Shown: piece by piece, positions 13,644 through 23,111 of the stretch
How the letters are laid out: the number at the start of each line of letters is the position of its first letter
Position numbering within the stretch: the stretch's first letter is position 1
Assembly: GCA_958295665.1 (NCBI GenBank)
Contig: OY282558.1
Span: forward strand, 43,958,389-44,022,388
Length of the DNA: 64,000 nt
Source: Tipula vernalis
Lineage: Eukaryota > Arthropoda > Insecta > Diptera > Tipulidae
Direction: 5' to 3'
The notes under the pieces: generated by a model
Database searches by the model: none
What the model was told of the DNA's origin: nothing
Seen by the model: only the letters and a program-made list of their open reading frames with translations
Made by a program: the position numbers and the translations under genes

Positions 13644-13875
13644 TGTAACTAGCAGGCCGCCGTTATAGAATTTATTAATTGATACAACTTTTGCTGTAAC
13701 CGGCCGCTTTACTAGCTGCTCAGTTATGATTGATCTGTAATTGACCGTTATCTAATACAGCAAAGGAAATTCATTCATTGAAATTTTCTATCACTCTCGA
13801 TTGATAATTAGGGCAATTGAATAGCGTAAACTCAACATTATTAACCTAATAACGGCCAAGTTTTAATATGGATCA
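13644..13875 (-). repeat. 5' LTR of decayed gypsy element
   Basis: Partner of 11859-12184; see that entry for the shared blocks. It is about 90 bp shorter, mainly because it lacks material in the middle of the left copy. It begins TGTAACTAGCAGG in the plus orientation and lies immediately beside the candidate primer-binding site, which fixes it as the 5' LTR of a minus-strand element. The two LTRs have diverged considerably, so the insertion is old. Confidence 0.65.
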
Positions 13876-15559
13876 TGGAAACCTTACACTATTTCTAAAG
13901 TTTTTGCACCAAACTTTTTAGATTTCTACCTTAATGGCTTTTTATCCCTTAGACAATTTGAAAGTGCAGCACCATTCAGAAATTACTGTGATTAAGGGTA
14001 AAAATTACCAAAGTTGGCATAGTTTACCTTAAACGTGTAGCTTACATATAGCTTAACTCAAGTGAGCAACGGGCTTAAATGGGCCGTATCCCACATTTGG
14101 ATTTCTCACCAATCCGGCCGATCTCAAAGATGTCTCTTTAAAATGGCTTACATCCTTACTATTAAGACAATTTAAAACACAAACATTGTTAAGAATCCAC
14201 GGGGATTTTAGATTTTTTTTTTTTGCTGATCTCGAGGAAGTCTCCGGCTTACGGTTGCCGACTTCTAACCCTTTAGACAAATCCGCTTTGTTTAATGTTT
14301 TGAAAAATTGCCTGGATGAAATTAAAATTTCCTTACATTTTAGCCAAGACACAAATTTAAATACAAAAAATAGGTTTTTCGGAAACTATCAATTTCGATA
14401 AAACTTTAAAATTAATTTGTATCAACCAACCTGATTTTTGTACAAATTAGTAGATATTATTAAAAATTTTAACAAAAATTTGTACGTCTGCCCTAAAGTG
14501 CCAAGGTACACGATTACAAACTATAATTGAGTAATAAAATGTTTTCGATGACCTGACTTACTCGTTAGGGTGTTCCACAACTTGTTTCCTTGTGTTTTGA
14601 CTTATATCGGCTTTCACCCAATATGTAAGGTAACCAGGTAAATTTGAATTTTAACCTGATATTAGTGTGGTTTTACCCGATTTCTAAAACCTCAGACAAA
14701 GCTATATTTATGCTCACTACTGTATCTATTTTCATCCTGCAATTTTTTCTTTTGGTTGGTTGATATAGACAAAAAAAAAATCATTGACTTTTTTTTTAAA
14801 TTGAAAATACAAAGCGAGAGCAAAAACAACAACAATAAACCGAGTTGATTGGAAAATGGTGAAAAGTTTACAAAAAATTGTAAATTAGGTTATATAAATT
14901 TAGGAGTGAATTAAAAACTGAAGTTATTATTATAATAACATATAGACCGGGAGTTGTTGAGTAAAAAATCTAACGAAGAGGTAAATTCACTGATACGAAG
15001 AGTTACACGCTTGAATTTTCTTTTATTAGTTAGATCTACTTTTATTTGTTCATTAAAACCGAAAACATAAAAAATAGTGGAAATTTAATTTTTGATTGCC
15101 ATTTTGAGACGGTAGTCGAACAGATTGTACCATCGTATATTTTCAGTAACAATTTTTTAATTTCGATATCAGATTGAAACGTCTTGTGCACCTACCTCTT
15201 CGGTAGATTTTCTTATACCATGGCTTCCGCTCTATTAATAAAGGTATTATGGTTGATGTCTAACCGAATACAAAGAGACATAAGTAAAAATAAAATTAAA
15301 AAAAAAAAAATAGAATTAGAAATTTCTCGAGGTGAACAGGAAAATAGATAGCCACCCAAAAAACTTAGGTTGACTCGGTCCTTCTATTTACTAACAATAT
15401 TGTCTAATAATTTTTTATTTTGTTGATTTTGTTGTTGTACCGGTATCATAAAGAAGTTAGATAATTAAATTTGGTGTTCTGCTATTTTCTACTAAATTGT
15501 TTTCAACCAAATATGGGTTTGTATTGATTTTTATATGTTTGCAGGAAGGAAGTAAACGT
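13876..15559. other. No gene recognised
   Basis: Overlapping opposite-strand frames at 14053-14401 are the longest here (99 and 71 codons). Neither shows a family motif, and the plus-strand one contains a run of Phe from poly-T. I do not call either as a gene. The rest is A+T-rich. Confidence 0.5.
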
Positions 15560-16290
15560 TTAAATTTCATAAACCAAAAGCTCCAGAAGCAAAATCATGA
15601 TTCTAATAATAAAAGCACTATCATAAAATAAAACTGTTGCATTTTTGGTTAATTTAAATAAAATTAATTATTTATTTAAGAAAGTAAATAGCCTAGAATA
15701 ATACCTCTATTTGTTTAATTGGCATGTACATGACCAGAATTCAAAATTAAACATCTTCTCTAGCTAAGAATTCTAATATCAAACCCCCACCGAAAGAAGC
15801 AAGGAATAAATGCAATTCATTTATGTGTGCCCCGTGCTCATCACCAATTAGTTTTGAATACCAGTGAGCTGCTGTTTCATTTAGATTTGTAGCACTAGCA
15901 TGTGGTTTCGTCAATGTAAGGAAACCTTGTGTTTGTGCCAACTTCAATGCGCCAATAACACCACCAATTGTCAGGCCGGCGGTTCCTCCGAATTCATTAA
16001 ATGCAATGCCCGTACCAAAACCTGCTATCAATCCAGTGATAATTTGTTCTTGAGCGTCCTCCATGGTCAAGTCACCAAAAAGTTTTTTTAAAATAGACAT
16101 TTTTATACGTGAATTTAAAATTTAGCAAAAAAAAAAAAATTTATTCGAATTAATTTGGGGACTAAAATTTAGACTTCATTTCGGAAACAATTTTTCGAAG
16201 CACTGCTCAAATTTTATTATTTATTTGAAGTGCAGGCCTATTACGATCAAAAGCCGAATGCTTGTACAGAACATAACAAATGATCATTTG
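15560..16290 (-). repeat. Copy 1 of a tandem gene-containing duplication
   Basis: Resembles 16950-17580 throughout, not only in the gene. Both share AAATTTCATAAACCAAAA and AAAACTGTTGC on the 3' side of the gene and TGACATGTACATGACCA-like sequence next to the stop. On the 5' side both share GAATTTAAAATTTAG, CTTCATTTCGGAAACAA and GGCCTATTA(C/T)GATCAAAAGC. The repeat period is about 1.3 kb, and the unit includes ~200 bp upstream of each start codon, so promoter-proximal DNA was duplicated with the gene. Confidence 0.8.
15747..16100 (-). CDS. Small membrane protein, FUN14-like (copy 1)
   Basis: Complete 117-codon frame starting MSILKKLFGD. The centre (residues ~19-57) is a glycine-rich hydrophobic region, QIITGLIAGFGTGIAF followed by IGGVIGALKLAQTQGF. 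After a short polar linker comes HWYSKLIGDE, and near the C-terminus (residues ~95-110) HLFLASFGGGLILEFLA. The order Q..xxGxxxGxxxG, GG....L..A...GF, an aromatic/polar linker and a terminal F..FGGG..L.FLA resembles FUN14-domain proteins, mitochondrial outer-membrane proteins that include the mitophagy receptor FUNDC1. No N-terminal LC3-interacting region precedes the domain. The family call is an inference; the reality of the gene is better supported, because a diverged paralogue at 17060-17407 keeps the frame, start, stop and motif pattern. AATAAA lies on the minus strand ~75 bp past the stop. Confidence 0.72.
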   Translation of the reverse strand: MSILKKLFGDLTMEDAQEQIITGLIAGFGTGIAFNEFGGTAGLTIGGVIGALKLAQTQGFLTLTKPHASATNLNETAAHWYSKLIGDEHGAHINELHLFLASFGGGLILEFLAREDV

Positions 16291-16329
16291 TCTGCACAAT
16301 TATTGTGCCGTTTTCAATTTTTACTCAAA

Positions 16330-16949
16330 TCAAGTACGTCAAAAAAAAAACTCATTCTTATTTGAATTTTGCTGTGACTACCAAATGTCAAATTGTAGTG
16401 TCTTGCGTTTGTCCCGAGTTTTCTGTTGACTCTAGATTCTTGTAGTTTGGTAATCCCGCTATACGAGGATAAAAACTTAGATTAAGATGCTAATATTTAT
16501 TTAGATTTGTACTAACCAACACCGAAAAAATGAGATGTTGTATGGTAATGGTACCGAAAATCCGTTAAATTTTTGAAATCCGAACGAGATTGTTATCCAC
16601 ATGCAATTTACAAACGTAAATACAGCAACTACAAAATATTTATACATAATCAAAATTACGACCAATAAATCTCATCTATTTTTCTTGACAATTTTCTTCT
16701 ACTTTTGGTCATTTCATGTTTTTTTTCATTTTGACACGATATATTGAGCAAAATCATAAAGCGCCAAATTATAAATCAGCGAAATTGGCAGAAAGGGCAA
16801 AAAGGGGAGGTAGATTTATTTTGTCAATTTGGTCTTTTGAAAATTTGTCTGCAGAAAAGCTACGTAAATTCACCATCAAGTGCTGGATGGAAAATATTAA
16901 AATAAGTTTGTGGGGAATAAGGAAGTAACTGGAATTACTCGTTCAAATT
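16330..16949. other. Spacer between the two paralogues
   Basis: About 600 bp between the duplicated blocks. The 70-codon plus-strand frame at 16716-16928 has no recognisable motif and no counterpart upstream of 15.5 kb or after 17.6 kb, so I do not call it. It presumably includes the 5' flank of copy 1 and the 3' flank of copy 2. Confidence 0.5.
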
Positions 16950-17580
16950 TCATAAACCAAAATAATAAAATAAAACTGTTGCGTTTTTGAATAGTTATTT
17001 TAAGAAACTACCTAGAATTCTCATTTTGTTTGAGTGACATGTACATGACCAAATATAAATCAAAATTTGAAATCACCTTTAGCTAACAATTCTAGTGCCA
17101 AACCCCCACCGAATGAAGCAAGGAATATATGCAATTCGTTTATGTGTACCCCGCTCTCATCACCAATTAGATTTGTGTACCAGTGAGCTGCTGCTCCATT
17201 TGAATTGCTACCACTCCCTGGATTCAAGAAACCTTGTGTTTCTGCCAATTTCAATACGCCAACAGCACCACCAATTGCCACGCCGATGGTTTCTCCGAAT
17301 TTTTCATATGCAACACCCGTACCAAAACCTGCCATCAGTCCAGTGATAATTTGTTCTGCAGCGTCTCCAATCTTCATTTCTCCAAAAAAATTTTCAGAAA
17401 TAGGCATTTTTTATACCTGAATTTAAAATTTAGAAAAAAGTGTATTCGGTATAATTTGAACTAGAATTTAGACTTCGACTTCATTTCGGAAACAAATTTT
17501 CGAAGTACTACTCAAATTTTATTATTTATTTGAAGTGGAGGCCTATTATGATCAAAAGCCGAATGCTTGTATAGAACAAT
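16950..17580 (-). repeat. Copy 2 of the tandem gene-containing duplication
   Basis: Second unit of the tandem duplication described at 15560-16290. Similarity extends on both sides of the coding frame and fades near 17590, after the shared CCGAATGCTTGTA(C/T)AGAACA sequence. Non-coding parts carry many small indels, while the coding frame keeps its length within two codons. Confidence 0.8.
17060..17407 (-). CDS. Small membrane protein, FUN14-like (copy 2)
   Basis: Complete 115-codon frame starting MPISENFFGE and ending LLAKGDFKF. By hand alignment it shares roughly 60% of residues with the 117-codon protein at 15747-16100. The glycine-rich block EQIITGLMAGFGTGVAY, LKLAETQGFL, AAHWYTNLIGDE and HINELHIFLASFGGGLALE are the most conserved parts, while the linker between them differs in length and sequence (GSGSNSNG here). 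Many changes are conservative (I/V, F/Y, K/R), suggesting selection on the protein. The same FUN14-like reading applies with the same uncertainty. The two genes lie in the same orientation, with this one upstream in the transcription direction. No intron is evident. Confidence 0.72.
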   Translation of the reverse strand: MPISENFFGEMKIGDAAEQIITGLMAGFGTGVAYEKFGETIGVAIGGAVGVLKLAETQGFLNPGSGSNSNGAAAHWYTNLIGDESGVHINELHIFLASFGGGLALELLAKGDFKF

Positions 17581-17764
17581 TAGTAATGCCGCATACGCCA
17601 AAAATGGTAATTTCGCAACAGAAGAACTTGACGGACATAAAATTTTCTCATCTATTTGGTAATTTTTTTCTCCCCTCCCCCCTTCCCGCCCCCCATATAA
17701 TAGTCTACTCTTCATACATATCAGATGTTGGATGCAAAATATCTCACTAATAGATAGCCTGGTG

Positions 17765-17991
17765 AAATCTCGGTATCAAATGACTCTTTTTCGGTTTGGC
17801 TACAAAATCTCTGTTTTCAAAATCTTACTTTTTATAAATTTTGGAAAATAGGGAATTTAATTTTAATATGGGAGCGTATCGAAATTATGATTCTCAAAAT
17901 CTTTATGTTATCAAAGTCTTGGTTTTTTGAAAACTTTTTCCAGAATTAATAAAAAGCAAGATTTTGTCAATCAAGATTTAGTACCCAAACT
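17765..17991. repeat. AACCAAGATTTTG-type degenerate repeat, block 1
   Basis: Short imperfect repeats around CAAAATCT, AAGATTTTG and TCTTGGTTTT, in both orientations. They resemble the longer blocks at 18410-18700 and 20240-21230. The block ends where the small inverted-repeat element at 17992 begins. Confidence 0.5.
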
Positions 17992-18380
17992 AGAGCTGCT
18001 GATTTTGCAAAGCTAGAGCTTTCGATGTTTTCGTACTCTAGTACAAGCGTTTTTGATCCCAAAATATTAATTTTATAACGTAAATTATCTCTCTTTATTA
18101 AGAAAATTCTCTTTATCTCTTGAATGGTAAAAGTTACAAACTTTTTAACAATACTTTCTAATAGTAACTTGAATATGAGGAATCCGAATCTGAAATCAAA
18201 TTTTCGAAATTCGAAAAAAAAATGCTACACACGGAAACACTTTTCGAATTCACAGATGTACTTTTTCAAAGTTCGTCGAAAATAAAAAGATCGAAGCAAA
18301 AATATCGAGCTTCTAACTCTGCAATTACCCCCAAAAGCTGGATCTTTTCGGCTCGAGCTAGCTCGAGCCAGCAGCTCTAA
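17992..18380. mobile_element. Small element with TAGAGCTGCTG inverted ends
   Basis: TAGAGCTGCTG at about 17992-18002 is matched by its reverse complement CAGCAGCTCTA at about 18370-18380. The right end also carries the self-complementary GGCTCGAGCTAGCTCGAGCC. The element sits within the AAGATTTTG repeat, as if inserted there. At ~390 bp with no coding frame it would be a MITE or foldback element. The inverted repeat is only 11 bp, so support is moderate. Confidence 0.4.
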
Positions 18381-18399
18381 CCAAAACCAAATTACTTTC

Positions 18400-18825
18400 A
18401 TTTTAATAAAATTGGGATTGGCTACATAATCTCGGTTTTCAAAATATCGGTTTTTATTTAATTTTTATTTTCAAATTAAATTTCCCATTTTCCAGAATTT
18501 ATAAAAACCGAGGTTTTGTAGCACCAAGATTTTGTAGCCAACCCAATAATTTGCTATGCGAAATTTGTTGAACGTGTTTTCTAAATCTTGGTTGGGGAAA
18601 AATATTTTTATCAATTCGGGCCACCGAGACTCGAAAACCGGGATTTTGAAAACCAGTATTTTGAAACCGAGATTTTCATAACCAGTCTTTCGTAACCAAC
18701 CCCCTAGAAATTTTTGCCTACATTGTTTTGTTTCAGTTTTGCAATTTGTTTTTGACATTTATCAGAATGTGTTTATTGGGTACTTGGTATGAATTTAAAA
18801 GAAATGCGGACGGAGGAGCCCGTTG
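18400..18825. repeat. Dispersed repeat copy A (partner at 20.82 kb)
   Basis: Shares long blocks with 20820-21350, including AATTTGCTATGCGAAATTTG, TCTAAATCTTGGTTGG, AAAAATATTTTTATCAATTC, and near the right end TTTTGACATTTATC and AAAAGAAATGCGGACGGA. Between these lie the AACCAAGATTTTG motifs. It is a second copy of one repetitive element, not chance low complexity. No protein is encoded. Confidence 0.65.
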
Positions 18826-19057
18826 CCGGTTTATTTCAAAAACTTTATCCCGCTATCACAAACTACTTTTATAAAAAACATCCGGTTATTACAAACTGCT
18901 CGGATATAACCAACTTCAGTTATATCACCATAGCAATTTTTTCGCATACGAGTTTACTATAAAACAAACTGCGTTTGCTAAAAACGATGTCATTTATAAC
19001 AAACCTCCGTTTATAAAAAACTTTTTTGTTGGTGTTTGTTATATCAAAATTTCACTG
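18826..19057. mobile_element. Pogo/Tigger-like MITE end, tentative
   Basis: Reading leftward from 19057, the minus strand begins TACAGTGAAATTTTGATATA, which resembles the CAGT...ATAAC termini of pogo/Tigger-group elements. The interior repeats GTTATA/ATAAC words (for example ATCCGGTTATTACAAACTGC), as in such non-autonomous elements. I cannot find a convincing matching left terminus, so the left boundary is a guess. Confidence 0.3.
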
Positions 19058-19619
19058 TATGCTGTTTCTTCTATTTCCTAATATCGCACGCAGAGCTTTC
19101 ACATTTTTCCGACAGTTTTTGCCACTTTTTGACCATAATTGAAGGTGTTTGTCCAATTTTTGACAAAATTGTCGAAAATTCAGATTTTAAAGCGTTTTAT
19201 CCATCTCTGGTAAATTGTCAGGTAAAGATAAGAATAATTTTACACAAAAATATACAAAAATAGGGGGAAAGAACGACGGTATGGTGGGGCGTGAGGCCAG
19301 GTCACAAGAACGACTCGTGTTAACAGGGGGATTCGTTCGATAATTTGCTATATTTATTATTTCTTCCTTTTTCGCAATATTTTTCTAGCGCTTAATATGT
19401 CGCAAGGGAAGAGTGGTTACCATAATTTGAACCATATTCATGATCCTACTCTTTGTAGAAAAGCAACGCAGTAAACTCCACATTTTTTCCTTCTCAAATA
19501 ATTCGAAATAACTACGTTAAATGTTCACACCAGAAAGCCACACCAGGGTTTACCTACCGGATGAATAGGCTTAAAAGCAAGAAATCACTAGAGCCAGGCC
19601 TACTGCTGTAAAACGACCT

Positions 19620-20010
19620 GACAAGGAGAACTATTTGTTGTATCTGAAAAGAATTTTAATAATCAAAAAATTATTGTTAGGAATAGGTCAAGCCATAAAC
19701 TCCTTAGAGAGGCGGAATGTTGGCATATTAGCGGGACGTTCGAGCTTATTCCAGTACCATTGTTGTTTTGCGTGATCAAATCTAAAACTCAAGCCTTATA
19801 TTTCGAGACATTCTATGAAATATGTAAATTAGCATGTGAATGGAGGACTTGCATTTGAAACCAAAAGCCATAACTTCTAATTCCGAAAAGGCAAGCGAAT
19901 CTGCTTTAAAAATGTTTTTTCCAGATACTCAATATAAAGGATGCTGGTTCCATTTTAGACAAATCATTTGGTGCAAGGTTCAAACGCAAGGGTACCTAAA
20001 ACTAAATATG
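19620..20010 (+). pseudogene. MULE transposase relic
   Basis: Two adjacent plus-strand frames carry landmarks of a Mutator-like transposase. From 19679, frame 2 reads EAECWHISGTFELIP, then LLFCVIKSKTQALYFETFYE; this corresponds to the 'W..DGTF...P' first catalytic motif and the following 'LL..K....Y..FF' segment. From 19840, a shifted frame reads ITSNSEKASESAL, then FFPDTQYKGCWFHFRQIIW, corresponding to 'TDFE.A...A...FP....GC.FH..Q...'. In both catalytic motifs the Asp is replaced (Ser in ISGTF, Asn in SNSEK), there is a frameshift, and the element is short, so the enzyme is dead. A weak upstream stretch at 19395-19470 (HNLNHIHDPT) might be the tail of a FLYWCH-type zinc finger. Confidence 0.75.
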
Positions 20011-20042
20011 CAAACGACGAGAATTTCAGTTTTTAGTTGTTT

Positions 20043-20201
20043 TAACAGAGCATTCACAATGAAAAAACTTTTTACTTTTGACTTACAGGTTTTTATGAAA
20101 TTCCAACATAACGAAAAAAATAATTTTGTTCGTTATGTTGGAAATTCACACAAACCTGTAAGTCAAAAGTAAAAAGTTTTTTCATTGTGAATGTTCTGTT
20201 A
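20043..20201. repeat. Near-perfect hairpin, ~70-bp arms
   Basis: 20043-20112 is followed after a loop of about 15 bases by its near-exact reverse complement ending at 20201. The outer end reads TAACAGAGCATTCACAATG and the inner arm AACATAACGA. I see one clear mismatch in the outer 47 bp (GCTCTG versus GTTCTG). It lies just downstream of the MULE relic. It may be a recent inverted duplication or tiny MITE; a transcribed long hairpin is also possible. Confidence 0.75.
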
Positions 20202-20239
20202 TACTCTTTTAGAAACACTAAGAACTAAAAAAAAAACAA

Positions 20240-20350
20240 GATTTTCTTGTCTGCGAAAAGATTTCTAAAAATCAAGATTTTGACAACATCAAGATTTTGA
20301 GAATCAAGATGGATTTTCAAAATCTTGGGTTTTTCAAAATCTTGGTTTTC
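20240..20350. repeat. AACCAAGATTTTG-type repeat, block 3
   Basis: Short array of CAAGATTTT and AAAATCTTGG words in both orientations, like the blocks at 17765, 18410 and 20650. It is non-coding. Confidence 0.5.
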
Positions 20351-20404
20351 AAAATCCAAAATATTTTCGGTTAAAAGCATTATTGTTCTATTTTAAAAAA
20401 ATTG

Positions 20405-20585
20405 TAGAGGCTAACGGCTTCGGTAACTCTCACGAGCACGCGGGAAGTCTATGCACTCGCCCCTCCTCCTCAACCCCCCCCCCCTCCCCCGCTTAGCCCT
20501 TCGAGGGGCTTTAGATTTGAACTTCGGGGGAAGTAGGAGCCTGGATCAGCAAACATGTCGCACTGCGTGCCGCACGTAGGAGCGG
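20405..20585. other. C-rich, G+C-rich island
   Basis: An abrupt G+C-rich segment within A+T-rich DNA, with a run of eleven C followed by T and five more C (20474-20490), preceded by CCCTCCTCCT. On the minus strand this could form a G-quadruplex. No coding or RNA feature is recognised; it may be part of a mobile element or foreign in origin. Confidence 0.5.
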
Positions 20586-20649
20586 ATTATATAGAATTTA
20601 TTAATCACACCTACTAAAAAGAAAACTAATTGCACTATTTTGTTAAGCA

Positions 20650-21350
20650 AGATTTTGTAATTGCAAGATTTGGTGAAAAAGCCAAGATTTTCTTGTCTGA
20701 AAAACCAAGATTTTAAAAGCAAAGATTTTGAAAAACCAAGATTGCAAAAAAACCAAGATTTTGATAACATCAAGATTTTGAAAACCAAGATTTCGGTACG
20801 CTCCCAAATTATTTGGGTGCGTGTAGAAAATCTTAGTGTTTTGAAAATAAAATTAAATTCCCCATTTTCCAGAATTTTTAAAAAGAAAGATTTTGAAAAC
20901 CAAGATTTTGTCAACCAAGATTTAGCAACCAACAAATTAAATGCTCCATTTTCCAGAATTTCTAAAAACCGGTATTTTGTAGCATCGAAATTTTAAAAAC
21001 CATGATTTTGTAACCAACCCATTAATTTGCTATGCGAAATTTGTTGGACCTGTTTTCTAAATCTTGGTTGGAGAAAAATATTTTTATCAATTCGCCCGCT
21101 CAAATTGATAAAAATATTTTTCTCTAACCTAGGTTTTGAAAACCAATCATTTGAAGCCGAAATTGACTGAAAACAAGTCATTCGAAAGCCAGTATTTTGA
21201 AACAGAGATTTTCATAACCAGTCTTATGTAGTCAACAACCAAAAATTGTTGCCTGGATTGTTTTGTTTCAGATTTGCAATTTGCTTTTGACATTTATCTG
21301 AATATGTTTATTGGATACTTGGTAGGAATTCAAAAGAAATGCGGACGGAT
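20650..21350. repeat. AACCAAGATTTTG array and dispersed repeat copy B
   Basis: From 20650 to 20910 the motif CCAAGATTTTGAAAA recurs at short intervals, the clearest example of this repeat type in the window. From 20820 the sequence also aligns with copy A at 18400-18825 (shared blocks listed there). Within copy B, 21070-21125 contains a local palindrome around AAAAATATTTTTATCAATT. Two overlapping opposite-strand frames here (129 codons at 20546-20935 minus, 111 at 20661-20996 plus) are by-products of the repeat. Confidence 0.6.
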
Positions 21351-21443
21351 TAACCCGTTTCCAAAAGGCCAAAAATTATGAGAAATATTTGTATGATCCC
21401 GAACCCAAACTAAAATTTAGGTCGTATATCTGGCATAAGAAGG

Positions 21444-22265
21444 ATGTGAAGTTATCCCAGGATTCTATCTTAGAAAAACAAAAAAAATTCGAATACAAAG
21501 TAATTCAGTTACTTATAAAATATAAATTGGTTTAAAAGGTAACATTTGGGTGTGAGTATTTTTGGCGCACCATAATGCCATGGGCCACAACACTGGGTAA
21601 ATGCCATGGACTTCTAGGCCAAAATAAGCACACTAATTAGCCCTTGTATGCCCATTTAAAAACTAGATAGCACCAATCCGAGAGATTTTTAGTTTTTTCA
21701 CACCATCATAAAAACTGGGTAAATGCCATGGACTTCTAAACAAGGGAACCTTTTGAAATTTGAACTGTCAATTGTTGGGTGTTGGAAAGAAATTGAGCAA
21801 GATTATATAAAAAGGTTACTCAATTCAATGCAAAACCGTATTTTTGAAGTAATTCAGTCCAAAGGAAGCGTCACACATTAGTAACTCGCGCACAATTTTA
21901 CTCTTGACTGAAAATTTCTTGTTGAGGCTATCATTTTGCCGCGTCAAAATGAAAATAAATCGTAGATTTTTAGTTTCTTCAAACCAGACAAAAAATGACA
22001 GTAAAATACGAATCGTAAGCAAGTTCTCAACCAGCGGTCTTATTTAGTCAACTTGTCTCTGAATGCGTTTATAAATTTGTGTTGGGAATTAGCTGTTATC
22101 ACGATTATCTCAACACCTAATAATCTCAATCTGAAAGCTTATTATTTTCGTCAAACCAGACAAACAATTGACGTTAAATAATTTATGCGATTTATATTCA
22201 ATACTGGTAATTATGAATTTTATGTTCTAAACCAATTTGATTGGTTAACTGGGATAACTTCACAT
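21444..22265. mobile_element. Candidate TIR element, ~820 bp
   Basis: ATGTGAAGTTATCCCAG at 21444-21460 has an exact reverse complement at 22249-22265, and AAATTGGTTTA recurs in inverted orientation just inside both ends. Internally, a 24-bp stretch containing CTGGGTAAATGCCATGGACT is present twice, ~120 bp apart (near 21594 and 21715). CAAACCAGACAAA also occurs twice (near 21980 and 22155). There is no transposase. No target duplication is identified. A non-autonomous DNA transposon is likely. Confidence 0.5.
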
Positions 22266-23062
22266 GCCTAGACTACATGTGCTACAATTGAAGACATACT
22301 CTACATTTTAGAACGGCTCAAGGCTGGTGCGTAAAATTTGTCGCCAAGCCAACATGGTTCTTTATGTGTTGATCTACGTGCTATGAATTAGCTCAAAATC
22401 GATTCTATCGAGTTTAAAAAATTAAAAATTTTAAATTTAGAACCTATTTTGCGAAAAAAAACAGCTACAATTAGCAATTAGGTATATGATTGATAATAGA
22501 TTTGCCAAACTCAATTAATGCTTTCAATTTTGAGAACCAATCTGTATTTGGGATTCTTTCGTAATATATCGAACTACGAAATTTGCCTAGGTTATACAAC
22601 TCTTCTGAAATTTTAAAACCGGCTGAATCATTTAATACGTCATTTTACGAGGGAGTTTCTTATGAAATTTAGCCTAAATTGTCAACCGTAAAAGTTTACA
22701 AACTTATGAAATTTCAATGAAATTCATTTTAAATCTATATAAGTTCATCTCAAGTTAATCTAAATACCATATATGAATTTGCCGAGTAATACACCCACAT
22801 TTAATCTCAATCCACATCTTATTTCTTTCTTTTGATTAATCATTTTACATTTCGAAATTATATTAAATTTGTTCTGTGATGCGAAAACGGTTTTTCTTCC
22901 CAAAAAAAAATTCAAATACACAAAATATTTTATATTGTCGTTGTTGTTGTTATCTTGAAAAGAAAAACAATTTTCTTCTAGGAAATTCATTTATCTACCA
23001 GCCAATGTAATTTAGCAAAATGTTTATCCTGATTCATAGAATTTTAAATAAATTTTTTAATA

Positions 23063-23063
<1 letters not shown>
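22266..23063. other. No gene recognised
   Basis: A+T-rich DNA without coding motifs. The 76-codon minus-strand frame at 22760-22990 is Asn/Phe-rich low complexity. Confidence 0.5.

Positions 23064-23109
<46 letters not shown>
23064..23109. repeat. (AT)n microsatellite
   Basis: Uninterrupted alternating AT over about 46 bases. Confidence 0.97.

Positions 23110-23111
<2 letters not shown>

Noticed and set aside
14053..14401. Overlapping frames of 99 (minus) and 71 (plus) codons
   Set aside because: No recognisable motif, no paralogue in the window, and a poly-T-encoded Phe run in the plus frame.
20546..20996. Opposite-strand frames of 129 and 111 codons
   Set aside because: Both are read through the AACCAAGATTTTG repeat and are Lys/Phe/Ser-rich low complexity.
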